Below, in pieces: positions 43,438-51,879 of a stretch of DNA of 64,000 nucleotides (positions within the stretch are counted from its first letter, which is position 1; each line of letters begins with the position of its first letter). A model generated the notes under the pieces. It searched no databases. It was given only the letters and a program-made list of their open reading frames with translations, and had not been told where the DNA came from. The position numbers and the translations under genes are program-made. The stretch spans positions 114,451 through 178,450 of the forward strand of contig JANXXU010000007.1 in NCBI GenBank assembly GCA_025350465.1, written 5' to 3'. The stretch comes from Alphaproteobacteria bacterium. GTDB lineage: Bacteria; Pseudomonadota; Alphaproteobacteria; Micropepsales; Micropepsaceae.

Positions 43438-44582
43438 TCGACGAGGCGCTGCATGAACGCGACGCAAGCGTCGATTTGTTCGAGCGCGACAAACTCATCC
43501 GGCTTGTGTGCTTGAAGGATGCTGCCCGGACCGCAGACAACGGCGGGAATTCCGGCTTCCTGAAATAGGCCCGCCTCGGTGCCGTAGGAAACGGCCTCCG
43601 CGCTGTTACGGCCCGAGAGCTGGCGGGCGAGCGCTTCGGCCGGGCAATCCTTTGCCGGTTTCAAAGGTGGGACGCGGGCGCCGGCAACCGTTGCGATATC
43701 GACTTCGGCGGCGATGCGGCGCAAGCCCGGCAGCACGTCCTCGCGGGAATGGCGCACAAAGCGCTCGGCGATCTCATCCTCATCCGTGCCCGGCAGGCAG
43801 CGATACTCCCACTGGAACGTGCATTCGCGCGCGAGAATGTTGAGCGCCGTGCCGCCGTGAACGACGGACGATTGCACGGTGGTGTAAGGCGGATCGAAGC
43901 GACCGCTCGCGTCGCCGCGCCGGCGCATTTCTTCGGCCAGCGTCTCCAGATAGACGATCAGTTCTGCGGCCACCATGACGGCGTTGACGCCCTTGTCGGT
44001 GTGGCTTGAATGCGATTCACGGCCCGTGACCGTCGTGCGAAAGGCGCGAATGCCTTTGTGCGCATTGACGACCTGCATGTCGCTGGGTTCGCCGATGATG
44101 ACGAGGCGCGGCGTCGGCAAATCTTGCGCGATGCGCGCAATCATCGGACGCACGCCGAGGCAACCGATTTCTTCGTCATAAGAGAGCGCGATATGGATCG
44201 GGGTCCGCGGTCGAGCCGCGACGAACGCCGGCACCGAGGCAAGCGCGATCGCACAGAAACTTTTCATGTCGCAGGTCCCGCGGCCGAAAAGCTTGCCGTC
44301 GCGTTCGACAATCTTGAACGGGTCGCTGGTCCATTGCTGACCGTCGACCGGTACGACGTCGGTGTGGCCCGACAAAACGATGCCGCCGGGCTCGTCAGGT
44401 CCGATCGTTACGTAGAGATTGGCTTTGGTGCCTTTAGCGTTGGGTACCAGCAGGGGTTTCAGGCCATGACCTTTGAGATAGTCAGCGGCGAAATCGATCA
44501 GGCCGAGATTGGAATCGCGGCTCGTCGTATCGAACGACACGAGCCGATCGATCATTTCACGCGGCGAATAAGTGGCGCCCAT
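43419..44582 (-). CDS. argE: Acetylornithine deacetylase
   Basis: 387 residues of the M20 metallohydrolase family. Metal ligands and catalytic residues: H in VLSGHTDVVPVDG, bridging D in GRGTCDMKSF, the EE pair in SYDEEIGCLG, and a late His in ILQAHKPDEF. Dimerisation domain about 180-290. It releases ornithine for ArgF. It converges with argD-argF-hslO, so two of the arg steps flank it on the opposite strand. It lies 12 bases downstream of folE. Confidence 0.9.
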   Translation of the reverse strand: MGATYSPREMIDRLVSFDTTSRDSNLGLIDFAADYLKGHGLKPLLVPNAKGTKANLYVTIGPDEPGGIVLSGHTDVVPVDGQQWTSDPFKIVERDGKLFGRGTCDMKSFCAIALASVPAFVAARPRTPIHIALSYDEEIGCLGVRPMIARIAQDLPTPRLVIIGEPSDMQVVNAHKGIRAFRTTVTGRESHSSHTDKGVNAVMVAAELIVYLETLAEEMRRRGDASGRFDPPYTTVQSSVVHGGTALNILARECTFQWEYRCLPGTDEDEIAERFVRHSREDVLPGLRRIAAEVDIATVAGARVPPLKPAKDCPAEALARQLSGRNSAEAVSYGTEAGLFQEAGIPAVVCGPGSILQAHKPDEFVALEQIDACVAFMQRLVDHVRAN

Positions 44583-44594
44583 CTGGCAGGCGTC

Positions 44595-45236
44595 CTAGGC
44601 GGTGAGGGTCGAGCTCGGGTTGCCGATAATGGTCAAGAACTCGCGCCGCGTCAGCGGGTCTTGGCGAAATGCGCCCAGCATCGTCGACGTCACCATGGTC
44701 ACGCCCGGCTTATGAACGCCGCGCGTCGTCATGCATTGATGCTGCGCTTCGATCACCACGGCGACGCCTTTGGGCTCCAACACCTTTTGGATGGTGTTGG
44801 CGATTTGGGCGTTCATTTTTTCCTGGACCTGGAGGCGACGCGCATAGGACTCCACAACGCGCGCCAGCTTGGAAATGCCGACGACTTTGTTGGTGGGTAG
44901 ATAGCCGACATGGGCCCTGCCGATGATCGGCGCCAAGTGATGTTCGCAATGCGATTCGAAGCGGATATCGCGCAGCACGATCATCTCGTCGTAGCCGTCG
45001 ACCTCCTTGAAGGTTCGCTTCATGTATTCTTCGGGATCTTCAGCATAGCCCGAGAACCAGTCCTCATAGGCGCGGGCGACGCGGGCCGGCGTATCGCGCA
45101 GGCCTTCCCGCGTCGGGTCGTCGCCGGCCCAGCGCAGCAGCGTCTCGACTGCTTGCTCGGCTTCGTCGCGCGAGGGGCGCGTGCCGTTCGACTTCGCGGG
45201 CTTTGTATTGTTCTGACGGCGGACGGCGATGGTCAT
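44595..45236 (-). CDS. folE: GTP cyclohydrolase I
   Basis: 213 residues. Zinc ligands and active site: C/H in [12 protein letters not shown] and C in [10 protein letters not shown], plus the [18 protein letters not shown] block. It converts GTP to 7,8-dihydroneopterin triphosphate, the entry to folate and, in many bacteria, queuosine. The N-terminal 25 residues are a basic extension of low conservation. Confidence 0.95.
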   Translation of the reverse strand: MTIAVRRQNNTKPAKSNGTRPSRDEAEQAVETLLRWAGDDPTREGLRDTPARVARAYEDWFSGYAEDPEEYMKRTFKEVDGYDEMIVLRDIRFESHCEHHLAPIIGRAHVGYLPTNKVVGISKLARVVESYARRLQVQEKMNAQIANTIQKVLEPKGVAVVIEAQHQCMTTRGVHKPGVTMVTSTMLGAFRQDPLTRREFLTIIGNPSSTLTA

Positions 45237-45362
45237 TGCACAGGCTCCCAGCGGTTTCGCGCAAGAAACCTAAATTGGTTCCATCTCACGCGCCGCTCAC
45301 GGTTTCGCGCCATCATTAGGCACGAAACGCAACCCTAGATAAAGGGAGTCGCTTCTATCGTT

Positions 45363-45755
45363 TCAATGCACCATCCGCGCTTCGTGCGGGGAATCGAGCG
45401 GGAACAACGGGATGTCGACCTGAAAGGTCTCACCGCTCGCCGTTTGCATTTGGTAAGCGCCCAACATCATTCCCGAAGGTGTTTCCAGCGGCGTGCCGCT
45501 CTTGTACTCAAAACTCTCGCCGGGACGTAAAATAGGCTGCTGACCAATTACGCCGGCGCCGCGTACTTCGATGGTGCGGCCGTTGGCATCGATGATGCGC
45601 CAGAATCGCGCACGCAGCTGCACCGTATCGGCGCCGCCGTTTTCGATGAGCACCGTATAGGCCCAAAAGAAGTGACTGTTGTCCGGCGCCGATTGATCGG
45701 CGAGATATGCCGGCTCGACCGAAACTGTGATCTCACGCGTGACACGCCGAAACAT
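45363..45755 (-). CDS. apaG: ApaG protein
   Basis: 130 residues from ATG 45755, chosen because GGGAGG lies eight bases upstream and it gives the family length; the track starts 21 codons earlier. Immunoglobulin-like beta fold (FFWAYTVLIENGGADTVQLRARFWRI, then VIGQQPILRPGESFEYKSG and GMMLGAYQM). It is linked to Co2+/Mg2+ homeostasis in enterobacteria; the mechanism is unsettled. Same strand as osmC and metZ. Confidence 0.92.
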   Translation of the reverse strand: MFRRVTREITVSVEPAYLADQSAPDNSHFFWAYTVLIENGGADTVQLRARFWRIIDANGRTIEVRGAGVIGQQPILRPGESFEYKSGTPLETPSGMMLGAYQMQTASGETFQVDIPLFPLDSPHEARMVH

Positions 45756-45826
45756 GGCGCCACCTCCCACCCTGACATCGGCCGCCGCAACGTTAACGGC
45801 CGTCTTACCCTTGTCCATAATACGCC

Positions 45827-46276
45827 TTACTCATGTTCAACGGTGACGTCCGTCTTCACCGAAAGGGCGATGAAGCAATTTTCGTGCGCGAGGTGATGCA
45901 TCTCGGCAATCTCTTCGGCAGATGGTTTACGCTCACCGCCAAATGCGACGCGCGGTCGCAGGATGACGTGGCTCACCCACAGTTTTCCGCCATCGTTCTT
46001 GGTCATCCGGCCAACGGCTTGGTCATCGTAACTATCTACGGTGAAGCGCTTGCGCGATGCAATCGCGAGAAATGTCAGCATATGACAGGTCGACAGGGAG
46101 GCAACGAAGGCCTCTTCGGGATTCGGCCGCTCGGCGTCGCCTTTGAATTCGGGCGCCCCAGACCAGGGTACGATCTGCCCACCGCCGAAGCGCACCTCAT
46201 GGCCGCGGTTGTAGTCGTCATAGGCGAACGACACCGTCTGGCGCCGCCATGTCGTCGTTGCTCGATGCTCGCTCAT
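45827..46276 (-). CDS. OsmC/Ohr-family peroxiredoxin-like protein
   Basis: 149 residues. OsmC fold with the two redox cysteines in STCHMLTFL (about C64) and ENCFIALSV (about C134); central helix NPEEAFVASLS. Thiol-dependent reduction of organic hydroperoxides is likely. The start lies two bases after the metZ stop, so it is co-transcribed and under the same SAM-II control (inference). Confidence 0.88.
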   Translation of the reverse strand: MSEHRATTTWRRQTVSFAYDDYNRGHEVRFGGGQIVPWSGAPEFKGDAERPNPEEAFVASLSTCHMLTFLAIASRKRFTVDSYDDQAVGRMTKNDGGKLWVSHVILRPRVAFGGERKPSAEEIAEMHHLAHENCFIALSVKTDVTVEHE

Positions 46277-46278
46277 AT

Positions 46279-47472
46279 TCAGATCGCTCTCAGGCTTTGT
46301 GCCAAATCCTCGGCGATGTCGGCCGGATCTTCCAATCCAACCGAGAGGCGCAACATGCTCTCAGTGACGCCCAGCTCCGCTCGCGCCTGGGGTGTGAGGC
46401 GAAAATGAGTCGTCGTCGCAGGATGCGTGATCAGCGATTTGGCATCACCCAGATTGTTCGAGATATCGACAAGTTTTAGACGACGCATGACGTTGAACGC
46501 TGCATCCTTTCCGCCCGCGACATCGAACGTCACGATCGAGCCGCCCAAGCCCATCTGTGCACGAGCGAGCGCGTGTTGGGGATGATCGGGGCGCCCCGGA
46601 TAGACGACGCGCGTGACGTTTTTCTCGCGCGCCAGCGTGTCGGCAATGGCGGCGGCGTGTTCGCACATGGCGCGCACGCGCAGGTCCAAGGTCTCGAGCG
46701 CCTTGACCAGCACCCAGGCGTTGAACGGGCTCATCGATGGGCCGGTGTTGCGCAGAAATATCTGCAAGTGATCCTTCAGAAATTTTTCGTCGCACAGAAT
46801 AACGCCGCCCAGACAGCGGCCTTGCCCGTCGATGTGCTTGGTCGCCGAATAGACAATAATATCGGCGCCGTATTCCATCGGGCGCTGCAGGATTGGGGTC
46901 GCGAAGACATTGTCGACGATCAGCCGAGCGCCGCCGCGATGGGCGATGTCGGCAACCGCGCGCAGATCGATGATCTCCAAGGTCGGATTTGCGGGCGTCT
47001 CGAGAAACAGAACTTTCGTATTCGGTTTCATAGCCGCGCGCCATGCATCGAGGCTGCGCCCGTCGATTAACGTCGAGGTAACGCCAAAGCGCGGCAGCAC
47101 GTCCTCGATGACATAGCGGCAGCCGCCGAACATGGCGCGCGCGGCGACGACGTGGTCGCCTTGCTTGAGATGGCAGAGGAGGGCGGCGGTGACGGCGGCC
47201 ATGCCGGTCGCGGTGGCGCGGGCGACGGGCGCGCCTTCGATCAGCGCCATGCGTTCCTCGAAGGTCGAGACCGTCGGATTGCCGAAGCGAGAATACATGT
47301 AGCCCGCTTCTTCGCCTTTGAAGCGCGCCTCGGCGCTCTCGGGCGTCGCATAAGCGTAGCCCGAGGTCAGATACATCGCCTCGGAGGTCTCACCGTGTTC
47401 GGAGCGTTTCAATCCGCCGCGCACGAGGCGCGTCTTTAGTCCGTAACGGCGTCCCGGTTCCAGTTCACCCAT
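46279..47472 (-). CDS. metZ: O-succinylhomoserine sulfhydrylase
   Basis: 397 residues from ATG 47472 with GAGGGA seven bases upstream; the track start would read through the leader terminator. Cys/Met-metabolism PLP family: YSRFGNPTVSTFEERMALIEGA, PLP lysine in YSATKHIDGQGR, and LETPANPTLEIIDL. It makes homocysteine directly from O-succinylhomoserine and sulfide. A SAM-II riboswitch precedes it, as expected for this gene in alphaproteobacteria. osmC follows. Confidence 0.93.
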   Translation of the reverse strand: MGELEPGRRYGLKTRLVRGGLKRSEHGETSEAMYLTSGYAYATPESAEARFKGEEAGYMYSRFGNPTVSTFEERMALIEGAPVARATATGMAAVTAALLCHLKQGDHVVAARAMFGGCRYVIEDVLPRFGVTSTLIDGRSLDAWRAAMKPNTKVLFLETPANPTLEIIDLRAVADIAHRGGARLIVDNVFATPILQRPMEYGADIIVYSATKHIDGQGRCLGGVILCDEKFLKDHLQIFLRNTGPSMSPFNAWVLVKALETLDLRVRAMCEHAAAIADTLAREKNVTRVVYPGRPDHPQHALARAQMGLGGSIVTFDVAGGKDAAFNVMRRLKLVDISNNLGDAKSLITHPATTTHFRLTPQARAELGVTESMLRLSVGLEDPADIAEDLAQSLRAI

Positions 47473-47499
47473 CGCTCTGTCCCTCGGCCGCTTCGGCGA

Positions 47500-47535
47500 A
47501 AGAAAAACCCCGTGCTTGGGGCCCAAGCCGGGGTT
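47500..47535 (-). terminator. Riboswitch-controlled intrinsic terminator in the metZ leader
   Basis: On the minus strand AACCCCGGCTTGG pairs with CCAAGCACGGGGTT, followed by TTTCTTT. It sits between the SAM-II aptamer and metZ. Its 5' arm (CAACCC) can instead pair with GGGTTG at 47557-47552, directly after the aptamer, giving an antiterminator. Confidence 0.8.
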
Positions 47536-47554
47536 GAACGATGATTGCGTGCAA

Positions 47555-47617
47555 CCCGGCCGTTTAGCTGCTTTTTATACGTGGCCGCGAAGCTGGCCGG
47601 CTCAAATCGCCACGTGG
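47555..47617 (-). promoter_or_regulatory. SAM-II riboswitch
   Basis: Minus strand: P1 ACGTGGC (47615-47609) pairs with GCCACGT (47585-47579); the loop GATTTGAG follows; pseudoknot P2 CCGGCC (47600-47595) pairs with GGCCGG (47561-47556); the A-rich bridge TATAAAAAGCAGCTAAA is conserved. This is the classic H-type pseudoknot of SAM-II, known upstream of metA/metX/metZ in alphaproteobacteria. SAM binding should hold GGCCGGG in P2 and let the downstream terminator form. Confidence 0.92.
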
Positions 47618-47719
47618 CGCAACCTTAAGGCGCGAATGGCGTGCGGGTCAATCGCGCGCACGGGGGATATCAAGTCGCAGGCGCTTTGAGGCGCCGGGTG
47701 CTTGGCCTAAAACTCACGC

Positions 47720-48862
47720 ATGGTGCAGGAAGGACCATTGTTCGGCGGCCCGGAAGATACGGCTGAAGCCAATCGCGGTCACTCGACGGGCATTTTGCCG
47801 GCGAGTCATCTGCGCGGCATGATTCATCGCGGGCGCATTCAGGCGCTGACGCCGATCGAGGATGCGCAGATTCAACCGGCAAGCTTGGACCTGCGGCTCG
47901 GCGCGGTGGCGTGGCGCATTCGCGCGAGCTTCTTGCCCGGGCCCGACACGACGGTGAAACAGCGCATCGATCAGATCGCGCTGCATCAAATCGATTTGAC
48001 GAAGGGCGCCGTGTTCGAAGCGGGGTGCGTTTACGTGGTGCCGCTCTTGGAGAGCGTGTCGCTCGGCTATCGGGTCTCGGGTATCGCCAACCCGAAGAGT
48101 TCGACCGGCCGGCTCGACGTGTTCACGCGCCTCATCACCGACGGCGCACGCGAGTTCGATCGCATCGAGCCCGGCTACGAAGGTCCGCTTTATGCCGAAG
48201 TCAGTCCGCGCACGTTTTCGATTTTGGTTCGCGAGGGATCGAGACTCAATCAATTGCGGTTGCGGCGGGGCTCGCCGCCGTTTTCCGATACCGAATTACG
48301 GCGTCTGCAAGAAGATCGCCGCATCGTTGCGGGCGACGCCGACATCAACGACGGCATCGCGCTGACCGTCGATCTCAAAGGCATCGCCGGCCATGAACTC
48401 GTCGGCTACCGCGCGAAGCGTCACGCGGGGCTCGTCGACATCGACAAGCCGTCGGCGCATGACGTCGCCGATTTTTGGGAGCCGATCCGCGCTCGCTCCG
48501 ACGCGACGATGGTTCTAGACCCGAACGAATTTTACATTCTGGCGTCGCGCGAGGCGGTTTCCATTCCGCCGGAGTATGCGGCCGAGATGGTGCCCTACAA
48601 TCCGCTCGTCGGCGAGTTTCGTGTGCATTATGCGGGCTTCTTCGATCCGGGTTTCGGTTATTCGGACGCGGGCGGCGCCGGTTCGCGTGCCGTGCTCGAG
48701 GTGCGCAGCCACGAGGTGCCGTTCATCCTCCAGCACGGCCAGACGATCGGGCGCCTGGTGTTCGAGCGGCTGACCGAGCCGCCGGAGCGCGTCTACGGCC
48801 AAGGCATCGGCTCGCACTATCAGGCGCAAGGCCTGAAGTTGTCGAAGCACTTCCGGATTTAG
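47720..48862 (+). CDS. dcd: 2'-deoxycytidine 5'-triphosphate deaminase, long form
   Basis: 380 residues, about twice the length of E. coli Dcd. The first half has IQPASLDLRLG and GIANPKSSTGRLDVF (the SSxGR nucleotide-binding motif). The second half (about 210-380) repeats the dUTPase-like fold (FYILASREAVSIPPEYAAEMVPY, FFDPGFGYS). The product, dUTP from dCTP, feeds thymidylate synthesis. This tandem form is common in alphaproteobacteria. ATG 47720 lies divergently behind the SAM-II leader. Confidence 0.85.
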   Translation: MVQEGPLFGGPEDTAEANRGHSTGILPASHLRGMIHRGRIQALTPIEDAQIQPASLDLRLGAVAWRIRASFLPGPDTTVKQRIDQIALHQIDLTKGAVFEAGCVYVVPLLESVSLGYRVSGIANPKSSTGRLDVFTRLITDGAREFDRIEPGYEGPLYAEVSPRTFSILVREGSRLNQLRLRRGSPPFSDTELRRLQEDRRIVAGDADINDGIALTVDLKGIAGHELVGYRAKRHAGLVDIDKPSAHDVADFWEPIRARSDATMVLDPNEFYILASREAVSIPPEYAAEMVPYNPLVGEFRVHYAGFFDPGFGYSDAGGAGSRAVLEVRSHEVPFILQHGQTIGRLVFERLTEPPERVYGQGIGSHYQAQGLKLSKHFRI

Positions 48863-48916
48863 GAAGGCATCCGTCATGCCCGGCTTGGACCGGTGGCTGT
48901 TGCCCAAACTTGTCGT

Positions 48917-49105
48917 CTCCCTCGCCCTTCCCACTTTCGGGAAGGGAGAGGGTCGGGGTGAGGGATGGGCATCGCGCAATGGCCAACATAGAGATTTGCG
49001 CAAACGCCGGTGCAATTCCATTTCGTCCGTATACGGCATAATGGCCATCCCTCACCCCCAAGCCCCTCTCCCTTCCGAAAAGATGGAAGGGAGAGGGGTG
49101 AATGA
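48917..49105. repeat. Paired CCCTCACCCC-type palindromic repeats (copy pair 2)
   Basis: The unit CCCTCGCCCTTCCCACTTTCGGGAAGGGAGAGGG with GGGGTGAGGGATGG faces the unit CATCCCTCACCCCC with CCCTCTCCCTTCC...GGAAGGGAGAGGGG. The design and sequence equal the pair at 26118-26362. It fills the gap between the dcd and radical SAM genes; no gene is seen there. Confidence 0.65.
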
Positions 49106-49172
49106 TTTGCGCCCGAGGGCATGCATGCCCGGCCATGGCGATCCTTAGGGTCAAGACGGCAGTGCAAGAGCG

Positions 49173-50141
49173 CTAGGCCTTACAGCTGCCGCCGCCGAGA
49201 ACGCAGAATTTTGCGCAGTGAGGGTGGTTGAGCTTCACCGGTGCGAGCGCGTCGGCGAGGTTTGCGCCCAATTGGAATTGCGGATCGTAAGGTAGAAGCG
49301 TGCAGGCGAGTACAGCGGGCTCCGCCGCGCCCTGGCGTTTCACGATCATGCGGCTCGAGGCGCACATCACATCGTCGGGGCTCTTGTTGAGGATGCGCCA
49401 GCAATCGACGGTGATCTCGGGCACGTCGACGCGCGGATCCATCTCCGGGAAAATAACCAGCGCCGCATGATCATCGGCGTCGACTGCGATCGCTTCGCGC
49501 TCAAAGAGGCGGCGGTAGCCTTCGCGCATGTCGGCGTCGCCGTCGCCCCATAGAAGGCGACCGGCAATCGCCAGCCGGAAATTGTGCTCACCCAACCAGC
49601 GCAAGCCGGAAAGGGTTTCGGCAAAACTGTCCGGCCCACGTTCCTCGTCGTGCAGATCGGCGCGCCAATGATCGAGGCTCACGCGCAGCGTTAGCTGGCC
49701 GCGATATCGCGCGTTGAGATCGACAAGTGCCTGCTGGAGGCGCGGACGCATCATCGGCTTCATCGCGTTGGTCAGAACCAGCACGTCGTAACCGCGGCCC
49801 AGCGCGAGCTCGAGCATCGCGACAATCTCGGGATTCATGAAGGGTTCGCCGCCGGTGAAGCCGATCGTCTTGGGGCGGCGGCTCAGCGCCTCGGCCTCGT
49901 CGAGGTAGCGCGCCACATCGGCGGACGTGAAATAGGCCAGACGATCGTTGCTCGGCGACGACTCGATGTAGCAATTGGCGCACGTGATGTTGCAGAGCGT
50001 GCCGGTGTTGAACCAGAGCGTCTCGAGGCGCTTCAGCGCAACGGTCGCGCGCCGTTCACCCTTCGCCGTCGCGTCCGGGTCTTTGAATTTCGCCGGGTCG
50101 AGCGGCTTGAACGGAGGTTTGAGGGTTGCCGATTGGTTCAT
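49173..50141 (-). CDS. Radical SAM protein of unknown function with C-terminal Cys cluster
   Basis: 322 residues. The radical SAM cluster CxxxCxxC is C50/C54/C57 (LCNITCANCYIE), and the SAM-binding GGEPFMNPEI follows. The C-terminus carries HCAKFCVLGGGSC (C309/C313/C320) plus single cysteines in DCW, MCASS and LACTLL, which could ligate an auxiliary iron-sulfur cluster as in SPASM-like proteins. No substrate peptide or cofactor gene is next to it, so the reaction is unknown. The stop lies after a repeat element. Confidence 0.82.
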   Translation of the reverse strand: MNQSATLKPPFKPLDPAKFKDPDATAKGERRATVALKRLETLWFNTGTLCNITCANCYIESSPSNDRLAYFTSADVARYLDEAEALSRRPKTIGFTGGEPFMNPEIVAMLELALGRGYDVLVLTNAMKPMMRPRLQQALVDLNARYRGQLTLRVSLDHWRADLHDEERGPDSFAETLSGLRWLGEHNFRLAIAGRLLWGDGDADMREGYRRLFEREAIAVDADDHAALVIFPEMDPRVDVPEITVDCWRILNKSPDDVMCASSRMIVKRQGAAEPAVLACTLLPYDPQFQLGANLADALAPVKLNHPHCAKFCVLGGGSCKA

Positions 50142-50195
50142 TGCGGTTCGCAGCCTAACAGGGCTTGAACGCTCATTGCCACAGCGCCGTTCCGC

Positions 50196-50283
50196 TCACG
50201 GCAAGGTGAAGTCGATCGAGACCTGGAAGGTGACCTCTCTGCGCGGCGGCCGATACCTCCACGATTTGATCGCAGGGATAGCC
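50196..50283 (-). pseudogene. Remnant of a TonB-like gene 3' end
   Basis: Read on the minus strand this encodes AAIPAIKSWRYRPPRREV, then TFQVSIDFTLP and a TGA, the same C-terminus as the intact gene at 59776-60180. The last 43 coding-side bases differ by one; similarity then fades and there is no start codon. Similarity continues about 17 bases beyond the stop, so it is a DNA duplication rather than convergent coding. It lies just downstream of the beta-glucosidase gene. Confidence 0.75.
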
Positions 50284-50333
50284 GCGTTCTCGTTTCGGCT
50301 CGGACCCCAAACGCCAAACTCTATGCCGCGTGT

Positions 50334-51644
50334 TCAAATTCTGTTGGCGCGGGCGATGGCGCCGAGATGGCGGGCGCTGGGTTTGAGCGTGCGTTTGAAG
50401 GTCTTAAGGTCGACGGCGGCCAGGCCGAAATGTTTGCTGAAGCCCGACGTCCATTCGAAATTGTCGAGAAGCGACCAGTAGAGATAGCTGTGCACCGGGA
50501 TACCGTCGGCGAGGCAATCGCTCAGGCTGGCAAGTGCTTGGTCGATGAAGGTGACGCGGCGCGCATCGTCGTCGGTCGCGATCCCGCTTTCGGTCACATA
50601 GATCGGTTTGCCGATCGCCGCATGCGCCCAGCGGATCGTGTTGCCTAACGCTTGCGGGTAAAATTCGTAGCCGGCGTCCGTGATTTCCGCCCCCGGCGGC
50701 GGCGGCACGATTCCGTTCTCGTCGACCAGAAAGCGCGTGTAGGTCTGCACGCCGATAAAGTCCGCATGTGTGCGCGCGACCTCGATCCAATCGCCGTAGA
50801 GGCGGTCGCGCCACTTGTCGGCATTCGATTGCGGTCCCGTCGTCTGAATGTCCTGCGTCGTCAGCGTGAGGCCGACGGGAAGATGAGGCTGCGCCGCCTT
50901 GATCGCGGCGTAGGCCTTGCGATGCGCCTCTTGCAGCAGCGGCGTCGTGATCGCGGGGTCGGAGAAGGCGAGGCTTGCGAATTTCGGCGAGCCCGTCGCG
51001 GCGGCGGCCGCTTCCATCATCGCCTTGGCGGCAGGATTCGATGCGGCATTCGGCGCGAAGAACCGCACCAAGTACTGGATGTTGGCTTCGTTGAACGTGG
51101 TCGCGCGGTGCATCAAGTGGCCCAGGTGCTCGGCCACCTTCGCGCAGTATCTGGCGAAGAGATCGGGCGCGTCCGGTTCGTCGAAGCCGCCGCGCGCGGC
51201 GAACCAAATCGGCGTGGTGAAGTGGTTGAACGTCACCACAGGCTTCAAGCCGTGCGCGCGGCACGTCTCAAGCACTTGTGCGTAGTGGTCGAGTTCCGCG
51301 TTCGAAAACGACCCTTCGCTGGGTTCGATGCGCGCCCATTCGATGCCGAAGCGGTAGCAGTTGAAGCCGAGCTTCGCGGCAATTGCGATATCTTCGGCGT
51401 AGCGGTGGTAACTGTCGCACGCATCGCCGGAGCGTTCCTTGAATAGGGTTGGTTTGACGTTTTCGCGGATCCAGGCGTCGCTGTTGGTGTTGTTGCCTTC
51501 GCTTTGGTAGGCCGAGATCGCCGTCCCCCAGAGGAAATCCTTGGGGAAGGTTCGCTCACCTGGCGCGCCGGCCTTGTTTTGGCGACCGGCGCCGAGGCTG
51601 AGCGCGGCGCCCGCGGCAATGACGCGGCGACGAGAGATGTTCAT
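50334..51644 (-). CDS. GH1 beta-glucosidase, exported (Tat-like signal)
   Basis: 436 residues. Twin-arginine-like start NISRRRVIAAGAALSLGAG, then a GH1 TIM barrel. Acid/base E186 in TFNEAN (the usual motif is TFNEP) and nucleophile E352 in VTESGIA (usual TENG). FLWGTAISAYQSEG and YWSLLDNFEWTSGFSKHFGL are standard family ends. It should cleave beta-glucosides in the periplasm. ATG 51644 has AGAGGAA six bases upstream. It is divergent from the TonB-dependent receptor with a shared 235-base regulatory gap. Confidence 0.9.
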   Translation of the reverse strand: MNISRRRVIAAGAALSLGAGRQNKAGAPGERTFPKDFLWGTAISAYQSEGNNTNSDAWIRENVKPTLFKERSGDACDSYHRYAEDIAIAAKLGFNCYRFGIEWARIEPSEGSFSNAELDHYAQVLETCRAHGLKPVVTFNHFTTPIWFAARGGFDEPDAPDLFARYCAKVAEHLGHLMHRATTFNEANIQYLVRFFAPNAASNPAAKAMMEAAAAATGSPKFASLAFSDPAITTPLLQEAHRKAYAAIKAAQPHLPVGLTLTTQDIQTTGPQSNADKWRDRLYGDWIEVARTHADFIGVQTYTRFLVDENGIVPPPPGAEITDAGYEFYPQALGNTIRWAHAAIGKPIYVTESGIATDDDARRVTFIDQALASLSDCLADGIPVHSYLYWSLLDNFEWTSGFSKHFGLAAVDLKTFKRTLKPSARHLGAIARANRI

Positions 51645-51809
51645 GGGTCGTTCCTCTGCGGCTCAGGCGGCGGAAGTGCGTTCGCCGGGTCTTCGCGGTG
51701 CCGACGCAATGTCTGGATTCTGCGATCAGCGCGGGATCCACGCGCTTTCCTTAAGTCTCCATAGCGCAACACAGGCCGTCAAAGATATTCGCTATCGAGA
51801 GAATTAATA

Positions 51810-51838
51810 TTGACAGCATTGTGAGTAGAGGTTCAATT
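51810..51838 (+). promoter_or_regulatory. Possible promoter of the TonB-dependent receptor
   Basis: TTGACA (51810-51815) is a perfect -35 hexamer; at 17 bases spacing TCAATT is a poor -10. It lies in a locally A/T-rich stretch between divergent genes. No clear operator palindrome was found in the gap. Confidence 0.3.
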
Positions 51839-51879
51839 TTGAGGCAAGCGCCGCAGTGCGCAGGCAAGGGGAGGGGATC

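Noticed and set aside
47473-47526. Upstream start of metZ in the ORF track
   Set aside because: It would translate the leader terminator hairpin; ATG 47472 has a good ribosome binding site.
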